Source of the DNA: Fistularia commersonii
Lineage: Eukaryota; Chordata; Actinopteri; Syngnathiformes; Fistulariidae
DNA length: 64,000 nucleotides
Direction of reading: 5' to 3'
Assembly: GCA_037954325.1 (NCBI GenBank)
Contig: JBBMNZ010000002.1
Location: 16,742,179 to 16,806,178 of the forward strand
How positions within the stretch are numbered: position 1 is the stretch's first letter; each line of letters begins with the position of its first letter. The notes under the pieces are model-generated. The model saw only the letters and a program-made list of their open reading frames with translations, made no database searches and was not told the DNA's origin. The position numbers were made by a program, and so were the translations under genes. This document shows positions 1 through 12,127 of this stretch, one piece after another.

Positions 1-933
1 AGCAAGGGTTTAGGAATTACAGCTCTTTAATACATAGTCCCCTCTTTTTCAAGGGACCAAAAGTAATTGGACAATTGATTCAGAAGGCTGTAAAAAAATT
101 AACAAGGCTGCACGGGCTCTTCCCTCAGTAAACTGTCATCAATTCAGTGGTTAAAAGGTCTGGAGTTGATTCCAGGTGTGACATTTGCATTTGGAAGCTG
201 TTGCTGTCAACACACAACATGTGGTCAAAGGAGCTCTCAATGGAGGTTAAACGGACCATTCCGAGGCTGCAAAAAAGAAGAAATCCATCAGAGAGACAGC
301 AGAAATATTAAGAGTGGGCCAATCAACAGTTTGGTATATTCTGAGAAAAAAAAAAAAAAGAGTACACTGGTGAGCTAGGAAATTCAAAAAGGCCTGGTAG
401 TCTACAGAAGATAACAGTGGTGGATGATCGCAGAATCCTTTCCATGCTGAAGAAAAACCCCTTCACAACATCCACTCAAGTGAAGAACACTCTCGTGGAA
501 GAGGGTGTATCCGTATCTAATTCTACCATAAAGAGAACATTTCTGGAGAGTATATACAAAGGATTCACCACAAGGTGCAAACTATTAATCAGCCTCAAAA
601 ATAGAAAGGCCAGAATTGACTTTGCCAAAAAATACCTGAAGAAACCAGCCCAGTTCTGGAACAGCAGATGAGACTTAGATCAACCTGTATGAGAATGATG
701 GGAAGAAGAAGTTTGGAAAAGAATTGGAAGAGCTCAAAAGCTTTATTCAAAAATAGCTACAATTCCTACATGTTCAATCGTGTATTTTTGTTCGACCCCT
801 AGAAATAAACCTTAAAGTTCACTCTTTGTTCAATTCTGTTGTAGTTGTTTCATTTCATATCCAATGTGGTGGCATGCAGAGCCCAAATCATGAAGACTGT
901 GTCGCTGTCCAAATATTTCTGGGCCTAACTGTA
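1..933 (+). mobile_element. Tc1-like DNA transposon remnant, left end outside the window
   Basis: The stretch has the usual layout of a fish Tc1 element on the plus strand. A decayed transposase reading frame comes first, and a terminal sequence matching the common fish Tc1 end (GGCCTAACTGTA) closes it at 921-933, with the TA target dinucleotide at 932-933. The sequence starts inside the element, so its left inverted repeat is not visible. Only the N-terminal helix-turn-helix part of the transposase is left, and the DDE catalytic part is missing between about 700 and 740. The copy cannot move by itself. The family call rests on recognition of the terminal and coding sequence, not on a database search. 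Confidence 0.85.
166..671 (+). pseudogene. Decayed Tc1 transposase, N-terminal part
   Basis: The frame at 417-671 encodes 84 residues beginning MVDDRRILSMLKKNPF. This is the second DNA-binding helix-turn-helix region typical of Tc1 transposases, with conserved STIKR and ARIDFAKKYL stretches. The preceding segment (about 240-378) carries the first helix-turn-helix in another frame and is broken by an adenine run at 346-359. The frame stops at 671. The catalytic DDE residues never appear, so this is an internal-deletion derivative and not a gene. Confidence 0.8.
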
Positions 934-1206
934 AGCCTAGAGAGGTTGACTGAAAGTCAGACAGATAGGAACTTTACTGTATGTCATGGGTGAGATTCTC
1001 ATGTACCAATTATGTTTGACTGAATATTTACTCATCTAGAGTGACAGCTTATACTCACTACAGCCTGGAAATTGATCAACCTCAGAACATAAGCTACATT
1101 TGATTTAAAATATTATACACTCTTTGGTGCTGGCATATGACTTCCTGATCTAAAAGTCCTATTACAGAAACTTGTCTAATTTTATATTTCACGTCACTAA
1201 ACAGAC

Positions 1207-2490
1207 TCTGTTGTTTGATTCCCAACCTTATAAACTATTGCTGTACTATCATGGTACTGACAGGGAGATAAATGGTGCAGGAGTTATCTTGAAGGAGTTT
1301 GTTAGGAATGTTCTGGAGTTGAAAAGAATGTCAGATAGACTTATGAGTCTGAAACTGGAAGCTGAAAGTGTGTTGCTCAATGTTGTCCGTAGCTATACCC
1401 TGCATGTGGGATGTGAATTTGAGAAGAAGCTCTGGAATGAGTTGGATGAAGTGATGCAGAATATCCCCAGAGATGAGAGTGGTAATTAGTGAGACTTCGA
1501 CTGGCCTGTTGGTGCAGGCAATAGAGGGGATGAAGAAGGGACGGGCTGATTTGGTATACAGGATAAATAGGAACATACAGAGACTGATGGTGGTCGACTT
1601 TGCAAAAAGGACGGAAATGGCTGGGGAGAACACTTTTTTCCAGAAAAAGCAGAAACATAGGGTACCTCATAAGAGCGGAGGTAGGAGCATGCAGGTAGAC
1701 TACATCTTGTATAGGAGAGGGAAGTAGTAGAGTAGGTAGCCTGAAAGAGATCGGTGACTGCAAAGTAGTTTTAGGTGGTTTGAAGGATGACTGTTGACAA
1801 GGAAGATCAAGAGGACAAGGCAGCGCAGAGGACAACATGGTGGGAGCTGAAAAGGGAGGAGTGTTGTATGGTTTTCAGGGAGGAGTTGAGAAGGCTCTGG
1901 GTAGTCAGGTTGAGCTTCCAGATGACTGGACAAGTACGCCTTATGTTATCAGGGAGACAGGTAGGAGAGTACTTGGTGTATCATCTGGAAGGAAAGTAGA
2001 AAAGGAGACTTGTTGGTGGAATGAAGAAGTGCAGGAGAAAGCGTTTGCAAAGAAGAAGTGGGACACTGAGAGGACTAAAGAGAACAGTATTACAGGGAGA
2101 TACAGTGTAAGATAAAGATATAGGTAGCAAAGACAAAACAAAGGGCGAACAATGATGCTCGGTTGGACAGTAAGGAGGGAGAAAATGATCTATACAGGTT
2201 GGTGAAACAGAGAGCTAGAGATTGAAAGGATGAGTCCATCAGAGGAACAGCACGTCAGATGCTTTGGAGAGAATGTCAGAGATGCCAGAGTGAGATGGTT
2301 CAGTCATGTACAGTGGAGGAATAGTGGATATATTGGTAGACAGATGCTGGAATTGGAGCTACCAGGCAGGAGGTCTAGAGTAAGATCAAAGAGAAAATTT
2401 GTGAACACAGTGAGAGAGGATATGAAGGTCGTTGGTATGAGAGAGGGTGATACAGAGAATAGAATTAGATGGAGAAGGTTGATTTGCCCC
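1207..2490 (+). mobile_element. LINE (non-LTR retrotransposon) copy A: endonuclease and C-terminal parts, reverse transcriptase deleted
   Basis: The plus strand carries fragments of a non-LTR retrotransposon polyprotein. 1207-1490 and 1473-1727 encode AP-endonuclease-like sequence in two frames, including the recognisable SGGRSMQVDYILYRR. 1787-2115 encodes the linker, with TTWWELKREE and WWNEEVQEK. 2230-2490 encodes the basic C-terminal tail with a GRR-R-R-K pattern. The reverse transcriptase that should lie between linker and tail is absent around 2220-2230. Several frameshifts and stops break the reading frame. The tail resembles RTE/BovB-type LINE tails, but I hold that clade call only moderately. 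Confidence 0.8.
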
Positions 2491-3365
2491 TGCCCCTCTT
2501 CTCATTCATATCAGACTGGTGCAGGACATGTATGCTAGCTGTGAGACAATGGTGAACTGTGCTGTGGGGGTGACAGGGAAGTTCAATGTGGAGGAGGGAC
2601 TTCATCAGGGATCAGCTCTGAGCCCCTTCTTGTTTGCAGTGGTGATGGACAGGCTGACAGCTGAGGTTAGACAGGAATCTCCATTGACCATGATGTTTCC
2701 AGCTGGCATTGTGATCTGTAGTGAGAGCAGAGAACAGGTTGAGGAAAATCTATAGAGGTGGATGTATGCCCTGGAAAGGAGAGGAATGAAGGTTAGTCAC
2801 AGCAAGACAGAGTATATGTGTGTGAATGAGAGGAACCGGGGTGGAAGAGTGAGGCTACAGTGAGTGGAGATCAAGAAGTTGGAGGATTTCGGGTGCTTAG
2901 GGTCAACAGTCCAGAGCAGCGGGGAGTGTGGAAAAGAGGTGAAGAGAGCAGCCAGAGCAACAAAAATACCGAAGGCAGAGCTAGATGTTGCAGAGATGAA
3001 GGAGCTATGGTTCTCTTTGGGAGTAACAAGGATGGAATGAGTCTATCAGAGGAATTGCACTTGTTAGATGTTTTGGAGAGAAGGTCAGAGAAGGCAGACT
3101 GAGGTGGTTTGGTCATGTGCAGAGGAGGGATAGTGAATATATTGGTAGATGGATGCTGGGATTGGAGCTTCCAGGCAGAAGGTCTCGAGGAAGACCAAAG
3201 AGAAGATATATGGCCATAGTGAGAGAGGACATGATGATAGTTGGTGTGAGAGAGGAGGAGGTTACAGAGAATAGGGTTAGATGGAGAAGGTTGATTATCT
3301 GTGGCGATCCCTGAGGGGAAAAGCTGAAAGGAGAAGTAGTAGAAGAGGATGATAAACTGTTACTG
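2491..3365 (+). mobile_element. LINE copy B: partial reverse transcriptase and 3' end
   Basis: A second piece of the same LINE family follows copy A directly. 2519-2755 encodes part of the reverse transcriptase, with the diagnostic GLHQGSALSPFLFAVVMDRL. The catalytic Asp-Asp box is changed to FPAG in MMFPAGIVICS, so the enzyme is dead. 3040-3315 repeats the C-terminal tail (WFGHVQRRDSEYIGR, GRRSRGRPKRR) already seen in copy A. The element ends in a purine-rich AAG/GAAG tail near 3345. The two tails differ at roughly one base in five or six, so they look like separate insertions. Confidence 0.8.
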
Positions 3366-4488
3366 ATTGGTGACTTAAATATTCTCCAACATGGGGTTGA
3401 TCTTATTATTTGAATATGACTGCACAATTTTCTTTCATCCACCTGCTTGATCACACTTTGTCTGCTTTTGTCTCTGCTCTCAACATTTCTTGGCCTTTCT
3501 TGAACAAAGACTTGACACATCTACGGCAGAAACATTACCGATGCACACTGGGTGCCTTTGTTTCATTCTGAACCCAAGCTCACTGCAGAAGATACAATAG
3601 TCACAGTAATATCCACTGCTCATGTTGAGGAATGCTTGTTTAAACTGCCTGTGTGTGTCGGGATAATGACACACAAGACCTGCATGTGTGCTCTGTGCTA
3701 TATTGTGTGCCTTTTGAATTGTTTGTGCCCTTGTAGTGTGTGTGACTAGTGTCTCTTCTTGTTTGTGCTTTGGGTGCTGCAGTGTCTATCTCTGTTACTG
3801 TGTATTAGTCGTCAGTCAGACACACACACAAATTGATTTTGTGTGAGTGCATTTTGTTTTTTTGATACATTTTGTTCAGTTTCAGTTAATCTGTCAGCTG
3901 AATTACAAAATTGACTCAGTGGATTTGTTTGAAAGTGTTAAGATAAGGTAATGCTTTATGAGTCCCAGGGTGGGGGAAAAAAAGAAATCTGGAGATTTTG
4001 TACAGGGATGGTACATTTGCCAAAAACGATAAAAACAGAGTGAACACGCACACGGGATTGTGAAAAAGGACATGTAATTGAAATCTTATTTAAGGGTTTA
4101 GTCACTTGCATCACAGAACTTTTCTCAAGACACACATGTAATCAATAAATCTCTGAAAGTCAGGCACTGAGTCATGGTTTGTAAAGTTCGATTAAAGTTG
4201 CAAGCATAGATTTGACAGGTGCCTTTTACTTGTTTTTATTCTATTAGTAGTTAAATGCACATACTTCTTTTCCATACCAACACAATTTTTATGTATACAA
4301 TTAAAGAAGAATAGATGTTATGTTACGTTAATAGATGAAAAATGTTAAAAACAAAAAAAAAAATCGAAAGAAACAGCTTCCATTTCCGACAGTTTCATTG
4401 CAGAAAGCAGGCTTTATCTGCCTCCCTCCCTTTTTGCTGTCTTTTCTTTTAACCCTCTTTTCCTTTCTTCTCTACCTCTCTTATACAG

Positions 4489-4548
4489 GAACTGGCCAGT
4501 TTCCGGAGCCTGTTTTCGATTTTGCTCCACAGTATGAGTCTCTCACAT
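4489..4548 (+). other. Possible 60-bp exon (unconfirmed)
   Basis: A long pyrimidine tract (about 4425-4482) leads into an AG acceptor at 4487-4488, and a GTATGT donor starts at 4549. Two reading frames across the 60 bases are open. This could be a non-coding 5' exon of zmiz1, which must have at least one upstream exon, or simply a chance decoy. I recognise no protein in it. Confidence 0.2.
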
Positions 4549-5969
4549 GTATGTTTCCTTGTTCCTCTGTGTCAGTTTGTCCTCCTCTGTAATCGACTGG
4601 CTCTAAATGAGCAGCTTTGACTGCCACAGTGGTTCAGTCTGAAGGGGCAGATTGGTTTGAGATGAACCAAGTGTCTGTCGCGTCTTTTTTGAAAGGTCTG
4701 TGAAGATTTCTATATCTTGAGGTCTGAGGGGTTATTACATTTCTTCCTTGCACATGAGACAGGATGTAGAACTTATGATTGCATATTGAAAACTTTTACT
4801 CAATTGTAGTCTTGTTTTCAGAATTCACTCATTATTATTTTTAAATCTTCGACAATACAAGAATTATTTAATCTGAAAAGGAATCTGGGAATTTGAAGTA
4901 AGTAATCCGAGCATCCATCTTGCTCTCAGTATTGCAAGATTCCCTTAAATGGATGTAATGATTGCCACAGGGTCTGATTTTATTTATTTTTCATTGTTTT
5001 TCTTTCTTGAAATCTCATACCAAACCCCTGTATTTTTATTCAGGTCACAAAACTGTGTGATTAAATAATATTATCTGTTGCCCTGTTCTCCCCAAATTCA
5101 GCTGCTGTTTTAGAAGCCTCTTTAATTCAAACTGGGAGACTTGTGAATTTCACCTTTTTTGAAAAATGAATGACCTTCAACGCGGGGAACGGGACAGACA
5201 AATATTTATTATAAGGCATCAAAATAAGACAAAAACAATGTGTTTGCTTTCTTGTTTTTCTCCTGGGGAGAAAACACTGAAAACAAATGAATTGATCACT
5301 TTAAAAACAAATATGAGTTGAGGGGCGCTGATATTTCCATAGATTATCAGGAGAGCAGTGGATGTCAGAATAGTTTATAATAAATCCTAATATAAGAATA
5401 TTATGTCAGGTATATTGCTGGCTGGTCTAGCCTTTTTGTCCTTTAGCTAAAGTGACTCACCGTCTCCTCTTAAGGTGTGAAGTAAAAGATTAGTCAGACG
5501 GGTGTTGACTTTTTCATTTACCCTCTGTAATGAATTTTTCAAACCAGTTACAGAAATGAAAACACTGATATGAGTGAAAAAGAACAGATGTTTAGAGCAA
5601 GAATGCAAAAAATGTTATTGCATGTGGCCTTTGACACCAAAGATTTAATTTCAGCGAAGTTTGAAAAATATGGTAATTCACAACATCTGCTGACAAGGCA
5701 CAAGTCAACAGAAGAAAAATATCAACTTTAGCTATTCTAGTTATGATGTTTCCCTCATTAAAAATAATCAGACGAGGGACTGCTTGCCCCTAAAACGGCC
5801 AAATCACTATTTGACTAAAGCTGGATCGCATTTCACTCTAACTTCCTACCAGTCCAACAAATAGCAGAGGTCCACTAATTTTTTTTCCTCTTTAGATTTC
5901 AGCAATTACTGTCGAGGGTGTATTATATTTAGTGTCTGATGACAATAAGTTTGTTTGTATGTAGATACT

Positions 5970-5996
5970 GTATGTATGTATGTATGTGTGTGTGTA
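5970..5996. repeat. (TATG)n/(TG)n microsatellite
   Basis: Short tetranucleotide run of TATG grading into TG, in non-coding DNA. Confidence 0.85.
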
Positions 5997-6343
5997 TTTG
6001 TGCTGTCAGTGTAGCCTTAGTTGATGTGGGAGATCCTTGTTGCCCCTGGGCATGGTGGCTCATGAAAATCAATGTTTGATTTGCTGGCTACTTGATAAAG
6101 GATTTAATGCCAAAACATACCTCCACCTCCCCCCGCTTTCTCACTGTACAGAAAATTACCTCACCGAGTTTGCTTGTTCATCTTGTTTCCATTCAAGCTC
6201 CTGCTTGCAAAGTGGTCACATTCACCTTTGATCCTGTGTGTGTTTGAATGTGCCCACAGGTAATGAGGTAGCTATGATTACCTGACAGGGCTTGTGTCCA
6301 GGAGTTGTTGACTGCAGGTGTGTGTATGAGTGTGTGCGCGTTG

Positions 6344-6364
6344 CCCCCCCCCCCCCCCCCCCCC
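6344..6364. repeat. Poly-C run of 21 bases
   Basis: An uninterrupted run of 21 cytosines follows a GT-rich stretch. Its length is likely to vary between individuals and to be error-prone in sequencing. The opposite strand is a poly-G run with quadruplex potential. Confidence 0.9.
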
Positions 6365-9300
6365 TCCAGTTTTCTTTGCTCTATGTGTGTGTATCGACCA
6401 GACTTTGGAATGGAGAAATGCCCGCCCGGCACACAAAATCAATGGCTGCTGTTTTCTCTCCTCCAACAGCCTCCTGTTATCTGCAATGAATACAAAGTAC
6501 ATATTGTAGCACACAAGACACACACTCATACACCTCATCTTTATGTCCACTCCCCTTTTATTACTGTGGTGGGTCACACACAGACCCACAGGAGATTGGG
6601 CTAAATTACAAGTCAGTTACTCCTAATGGGAAGAAATATGGCTCTCAACATGGGTTTCTCATTCCAAGTCCTCTGCAGCCTAACAAGACTCGAAGTGAGA
6701 CCTACATGGCTGCGGCTCCCGCTCATACTGCAAAGTTTATTATTTCTTCTACTGTATACACTTGTCGGTGCCAGCGAATCAAAGAAGGGAGCCAAGAGTG
6801 TGAATAAAACGTCATTTGTCACCTATTGTGTTGAGGAGCATTAGCAAAGTGGCCAGCAAGTGTTTATTTAGTCAGTGGGCAGTCCACTTCATTTCAGGCA
6901 AGGGGGATAAGATCAAGCCTATTTTCACCATTATGCAAGTCTCTTTCTCACCCCCCCACCCCCACCCTCCATCTCTATCCCCCTCTCTGTTCTGAACTGT
7001 CCCTTTCTTGTTTTCTGTCTATCCAGTAGGGATTATAAGCTTGTAGGAGGGATGAGGTTGACGATTAGCGGCGGCCGTCCAGCGGGTCCGTCTGTCTGCT
7101 GTCACAAAATAGAATTCATTTGTCTGGTCCAGATGCTTATGCTCACCCCTCCACATCTCTGTTTGCATGTGTTGCTCAGTCAGGGGAGAGGATTCGGCCA
7201 CCAGGATGGGGGCGGGGCCGATTTGGTTGTGGAGGTGGAGGGATGGCTCACATCCGAGAGGCTGCTCTTGTACTCACATCAAAGAGAGCGGCCGTTGCCT
7301 GACAACTGCGTACGGTGTTTAACCACCCTGGCAGATTACAGCTTTCAAAGAACGTCTCCTGCCATTCAATTTAAAACTCGATACAGTTTAACATATGCTT
7401 CTCGCATGATTTTTTTTCGATACAAACTCCTTAGTTCAAAAATAATCATGTAACAGTGATCAATCAAGAACAAGCAAACAAAAGGAGCTGCTGAACTGTG
7501 TACTGCTACTGTTAACTGAAATCCAATACTCATATTTAATTTGTTAGGTTACAGATAACAACCCTCAAATCACATTGTCATGTTGTCAATACCAAAACAC
7601 CTGTAACAATGCTTAGCTTCTATAGAATGGTTAGACAATATATCTATAAAAGGGTTTAAAGCTCATAATTGTCAGGGGAAATAACAGCAAGAAAGACACA
7701 CATTAAATAAAAAGGAAAATGCACAAGACCCTGCATGTAATTTCAATGAAAGACAATATGTATCACAGTATCTTTCCCAGGCACCTAGCTCTCATCGTAT
7801 AAATGAAGCACTTATGTCAGAAAGGGGAAATCCCTGTCTATGTTCCTTTTATACAGAGGAATTAGTTCAGGGCTTGCAGCAAAGTAGCCCAATTTGTGGG
7901 TTAACAGTAGATATCAATTTATAGATTAATAAGATAGTAGATATCAATAATGAGTCTTGTCTATTTGTTCTTAACCTTTGGCTCTTGCTCTTCCAAAATG
8001 TATAAAGTGCACATTTGTCTAAAATCTTGTTTTTCCAAGGGTATCGTTTTGATGTCAAAGCTGCAAAGTGCAGATTTCAATGTTGACATATCTATCATGA
8101 GGATTTTTTTTTGCAGTCTTGAAAAATTGCAAATGGCATACATTTGAGTTTTAAACATTTCGTAGGGACACAATTGATGTGTGACGTGTATCGATCGGAC
8201 AATTACTCTATAATGAAAATAACCATTAGTCACAGTGCAGTTAAGACAGGGGGAGCAGACATTAACAGGCTATGTTAAGGGTCTCAGAGGGGAAAAGGTC
8301 CTCTGTTGAGGCCGGCTACTTCATGCATCTAGGATGTAACGGGGTTGATGGATTATCCCGCACTGGGGGCTCATGGAGGTCTTCTGAGTAAGATGCTGAA
8401 GGAGGTCACTGAGGTCCCTGAAGGAAATTCTGTCAAATCCAGAGGGGAGAGAGAGGAACAAAAACACATGCCATTAATCAAATTCCCTCCACCTGCCACC
8501 TCTTCTCCCTGCCTCTTGCCTCCTCTTTATCCATCTCTTTATTTTGCCACCCGTCTTTTTATCCTCCCACTTCTTCCATTTTTCTCTCTCTTTTTTTTTT
8601 GTTTCGAGCCCAAGTGCGGCTTTGTCCACTGTTGTTGGTGTCCTTTTCATAGCCTCTGTGCCACTGTATACTTAACCCCAAACATAACTTTGGGAGGTGT
8701 TTAATGCTGTTATGAGGTGACAGCCCAGGCACGCTGCCCTAAAACAAAGAGAGATGGACTCGTGCCGGGGGAAGAACACAACTTAGTTGACTTAATTCAC
8801 TTGTACGCCTCCACTCCTAGCCTTTTTTGATCAGCCTTCTAATGCGCACCTGAGACCGCTGTTGTGTGAAGGCTCACTCCTTTTGTTGCTTAGAGGTCAG
8901 TGCTTAGAACACTACAACTTAATTTGACAGGTCAGAAGGCTTGGCAGGAGCTGGCGCTGGTTTTATTTGCTAGCTGTACTTTCCCACAGTGTCTGGCTGT
9001 GAAAGGGTTGGACTCTGGGAGTTGCCAGCTCCACAGCACTGTGTTTGGAGTGCCATGTGTAGATCAACGTTCTATGTGTGTCACTTGGGGAGCCAGGGAT
9101 CAACTAGCAAGATTAAATCAGCCTTTAAAGTCCATTGTGTTTTTTATATTTTCTCTCTAGTCTTGAATCAGACAATAATTAACTAAAATTTAAGCTTTAA
9201 TCATAAACATGATTCTCAAAAGAAGATAGTATATTAATGCAGTTTCTTTTTAAAGACTACCCAGATTTTTTTTTTTCCATAATTCCACTGAAAAAAATCA

Positions 9301-9779
9301 AATTAATGTTGAGTGCTTGGATTGTAATTTTTCATTTTTATTTTATAAATCTCCGACTTTATACAGAAAAAATTTGAAGTACTGTGCATAAATAGAAGTC
9401 TCACTATATGCTGTTATTATACCTCTCTAAGGCTGTTAAGGTTGAACATCTTTGGTTTATGGATGTTTGTAGACATTGCCTCGGATTTTAAATCAACGTT
9501 AATTCAGCATTTTCAGAAATTTCATCAGCTAATTAACTAATCACTGAATAAAAAAGGACAGTGAGACTGAATTAGTTCTGATCCTAAATACATTACTAAG
9601 CATATGTTAATTTCAAATTGCCATCAATACTTCAACAGCTCTGAAAATCGATAGATAAATAAATTGACAATATTTTTATCTATTAATTAAATATGATACA
9701 GTGTACAGAATAACATAAATACAATCATAATTGATGGAATCATGAGTTTTAATATAAACAGGATAATTTTTAATGGATT

Positions 9780-10080
9780 TCAATTGGCATGCACATTCAA
9801 AATGTAAATCTGATCATCCACATTCATTCATCCATTCTCACTAGCATGATAAGGCATTTAAACAGCAATTATGCTGCGCTAATGACATAAACAACAGCAG
9901 TGAAAAGAGGACTAATTAAACATCTCTTTCTTTCCTTTGGTTCTCTCTCATCCCTAAACATCCACCACTTCCCCCTAATCTGCAATCTCTTTCCTATATA
10001 TTAAATGAGCAACAGTGCGGGCTCATTGAAAATGCATGCTGTGCATTGAGCTTGGGAGACCAATTATCCCACCTAGCTTC
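9780..10080. promoter_or_regulatory. Candidate conserved non-coding element
   Basis: This block is AT-rich but of high complexity, with homeodomain-type TAAT/ATTA cores, for example around CTAATGACATAA at 9880-9890 and GACTAATTAAAC at 9909-9920. It has no coding potential. Such blocks are common in introns of vertebrate transcription-regulator genes. The call is from composition only, without an alignment. Confidence 0.3.
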
Positions 10081-10331
10081 TTTACAATGGCTGATAATAA
10101 AAGCCCCTGCAGTCTGCCACTCCCTTATTGCCTCACTGCCTCAGTCTCACCCCTCACCTCTCCCTTTTTTCTCTCCTGCACTCTTTCTCCCACTCTACCA
10201 CCTCGTATTCACACCAGATCATCAGTAAACAGGCTTTTCACTGGATACGATGGGAGTGTTATGTTTTGATCTGTTGGGATTTGTATGCGTTTGTGTTTAC
10301 ATGTGCATGTGTCCGTTTGTCCTTGTGTGTA

Positions 10332-10333
<2 letters not shown>

Positions 10334-10389
<56 letters not shown>

Positions 10390-10395
10390 TGTGTG
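10334..10395. repeat. (GT)n microsatellite
   Basis: About 62 bp of GT/TG repeat with one late interruption (GTATG), in non-coding DNA. Confidence 0.95.
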
Positions 10396-11497
10396 GTGGA
10401 GGGCTGGAATGCCGCTGTGCTCTGCAGGTGGCATGGTGACAATGATATTACAGTGAAGCAGACGTTAAAGTGTGCACTGGCAAAAACACACACCACATGG
10501 CACACAAACACAGGCTCATGATGATGAAGCCATTATGGTGCACATTGTGCCACTGTGCCTTCTGACCTGAGTGTCTGGAGAAGATCAGAGAGCCTGGAGC
10601 ACAGGGGTTGTTTCCCGCCATGTCCTGTACATCAAATATGGATGCGTGTGGGAAGCAGCTGCATTATCGGAGTACTTTAAAGCCTCCATACAGGCAACCT
10701 GCTCATCAGAGGCTGCCATCTTTGTATACATACAGAACTATAATGTACAACCCCCACTTTTTCTGTACATGTGTTCGTATGTATGTCACTTTGAGGATCA
10801 GACACCATTAGTTTTACCTCAGCAGGCAAGTCAACAGTATGAACAAAGGCGATCTGACAGTGTTTCTGTAGGTAATGATTAGGCTTGTTTAAACATGTAA
10901 ATGTTGTCACCACCTCCCTGTTGTTCAAACAGAGAAGAGCAGATTGATCATTCATCCCTCCGTTCCAACGTCAGCAGAAAAAGCACCCAGATGATGTTGC
11001 ACTGTGAAGCCTGCGACGTTGCATCCAGCTATTACCCTTAAATCAATGTGGCAACTAATTAATGGTAAAAAAAGAAAACAGAAAAAGGAATTTGGAGATA
11101 TGTTAGTATGTATCTTACGGCTGTCACACCCAACACAAGAGGCAGCTACAACTGTCTTGGGTTAGGTTTAATAACCCCTTTTTTTTACTTGTTGGCCCAA
11201 AGGTCTACCTGCCATTGAGAGGACATCATTTATTTTTTAACAACAAAATATAAGAATTACTGAATATGGAAGGAGTATAGAAATATATTGAAGCTCAAGG
11301 CTTAGATCATATACCATCATATGCCCACTCAGTTTTTTTTTAATATCAATCAATGTCTTTGGTTACTTTTTCAATACAAAGTTATTCACCCTTTTAATTA
11401 GTGGGTTTTGATTACTACCCTTTTTTTTCAATGCAATACATTTTGAGATATTTCTTTTTTTCAAGTCTCAAACAGACTCCTACACACATGTCTATAT

Positions 11498-11500
<3 letters not shown>

Positions 11501-11570
<70 letters not shown>
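11501..11570. repeat. (CA)n microsatellite
   Basis: Seventy bases of perfect CA repeat, in non-coding DNA about 1.1 kb from an oppositely oriented GT array. Confidence 0.95.
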
Positions 11571-11572
<2 letters not shown>

Positions 11573-12072
11573 CATTAAAATTTGACAAAGTAATCGACAA
11601 TGACCATAGCCATTAGCTGCAGCCTTACTTTGCTTTAGTGTGTCAATTTAATTGGCCACAAAACTTGTCAAAGCCAGCAGCCAGATACGACTTGATATGC
11701 TCACTGGATGAGGAGAGCTCTCCCTCACTCCCTGTAGGTGTTGTTAAAATCAGACTGACTTCATTCATAGTCTGATCTGGATGTAATTAAGAATGAGTCG
11801 AGAGTGGCAAGAAAGGGGGCGAGAGAGGCAAGTTGAGTGATCACCTCCCACCTTTCTTTTTAAATTTATTAATGTCACTTACATGGACAGGTCAACAAGA
11901 GAAAACATGACAGAGGATGAGGAGGTGGTAAATGAAGCTGGATTTAGGTGGTGCTCCCCCCTCCTCTTATTCCACCCTTTTTTTTATCACAATGGTGTAT
12001 TACTGTACATCTGGCCAGCACTGGGTGGATATTTGTGCTAGATTACCATGACTGTCCGTCTGCCTGTAGTTG

Positions 12073-12073
<1 letters not shown>

Positions 12074-12108
<35 letters not shown>

Positions 12109-12127
12109 TGTCTAAACACACACACAC
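12074..12127. repeat. (GT)n followed by (CA)n, snap-back microsatellite
   Basis: A GT run (12074-12106) is followed after ten bases by a short CA run (12116-12127). The two arms are complementary, so the single strand can fold into a hairpin of about six base pairs or more. Confidence 0.85.

Noticed and set aside
1377..1838. 153-codon minus-strand frame
   Set aside because: Antisense shadow of the LINE endonuclease region.
7052..7453. 133-codon plus-strand frame, locally GC-rich with GCGGCCG
   Set aside because: No domain or splice support. GC content is raised only locally, with too few CpGs for a clear promoter island.
10209..10511. Overlapping frames on both strands across the GT array
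   Set aside because: Cys-Val or Thr-His dipeptide runs from a microsatellite.
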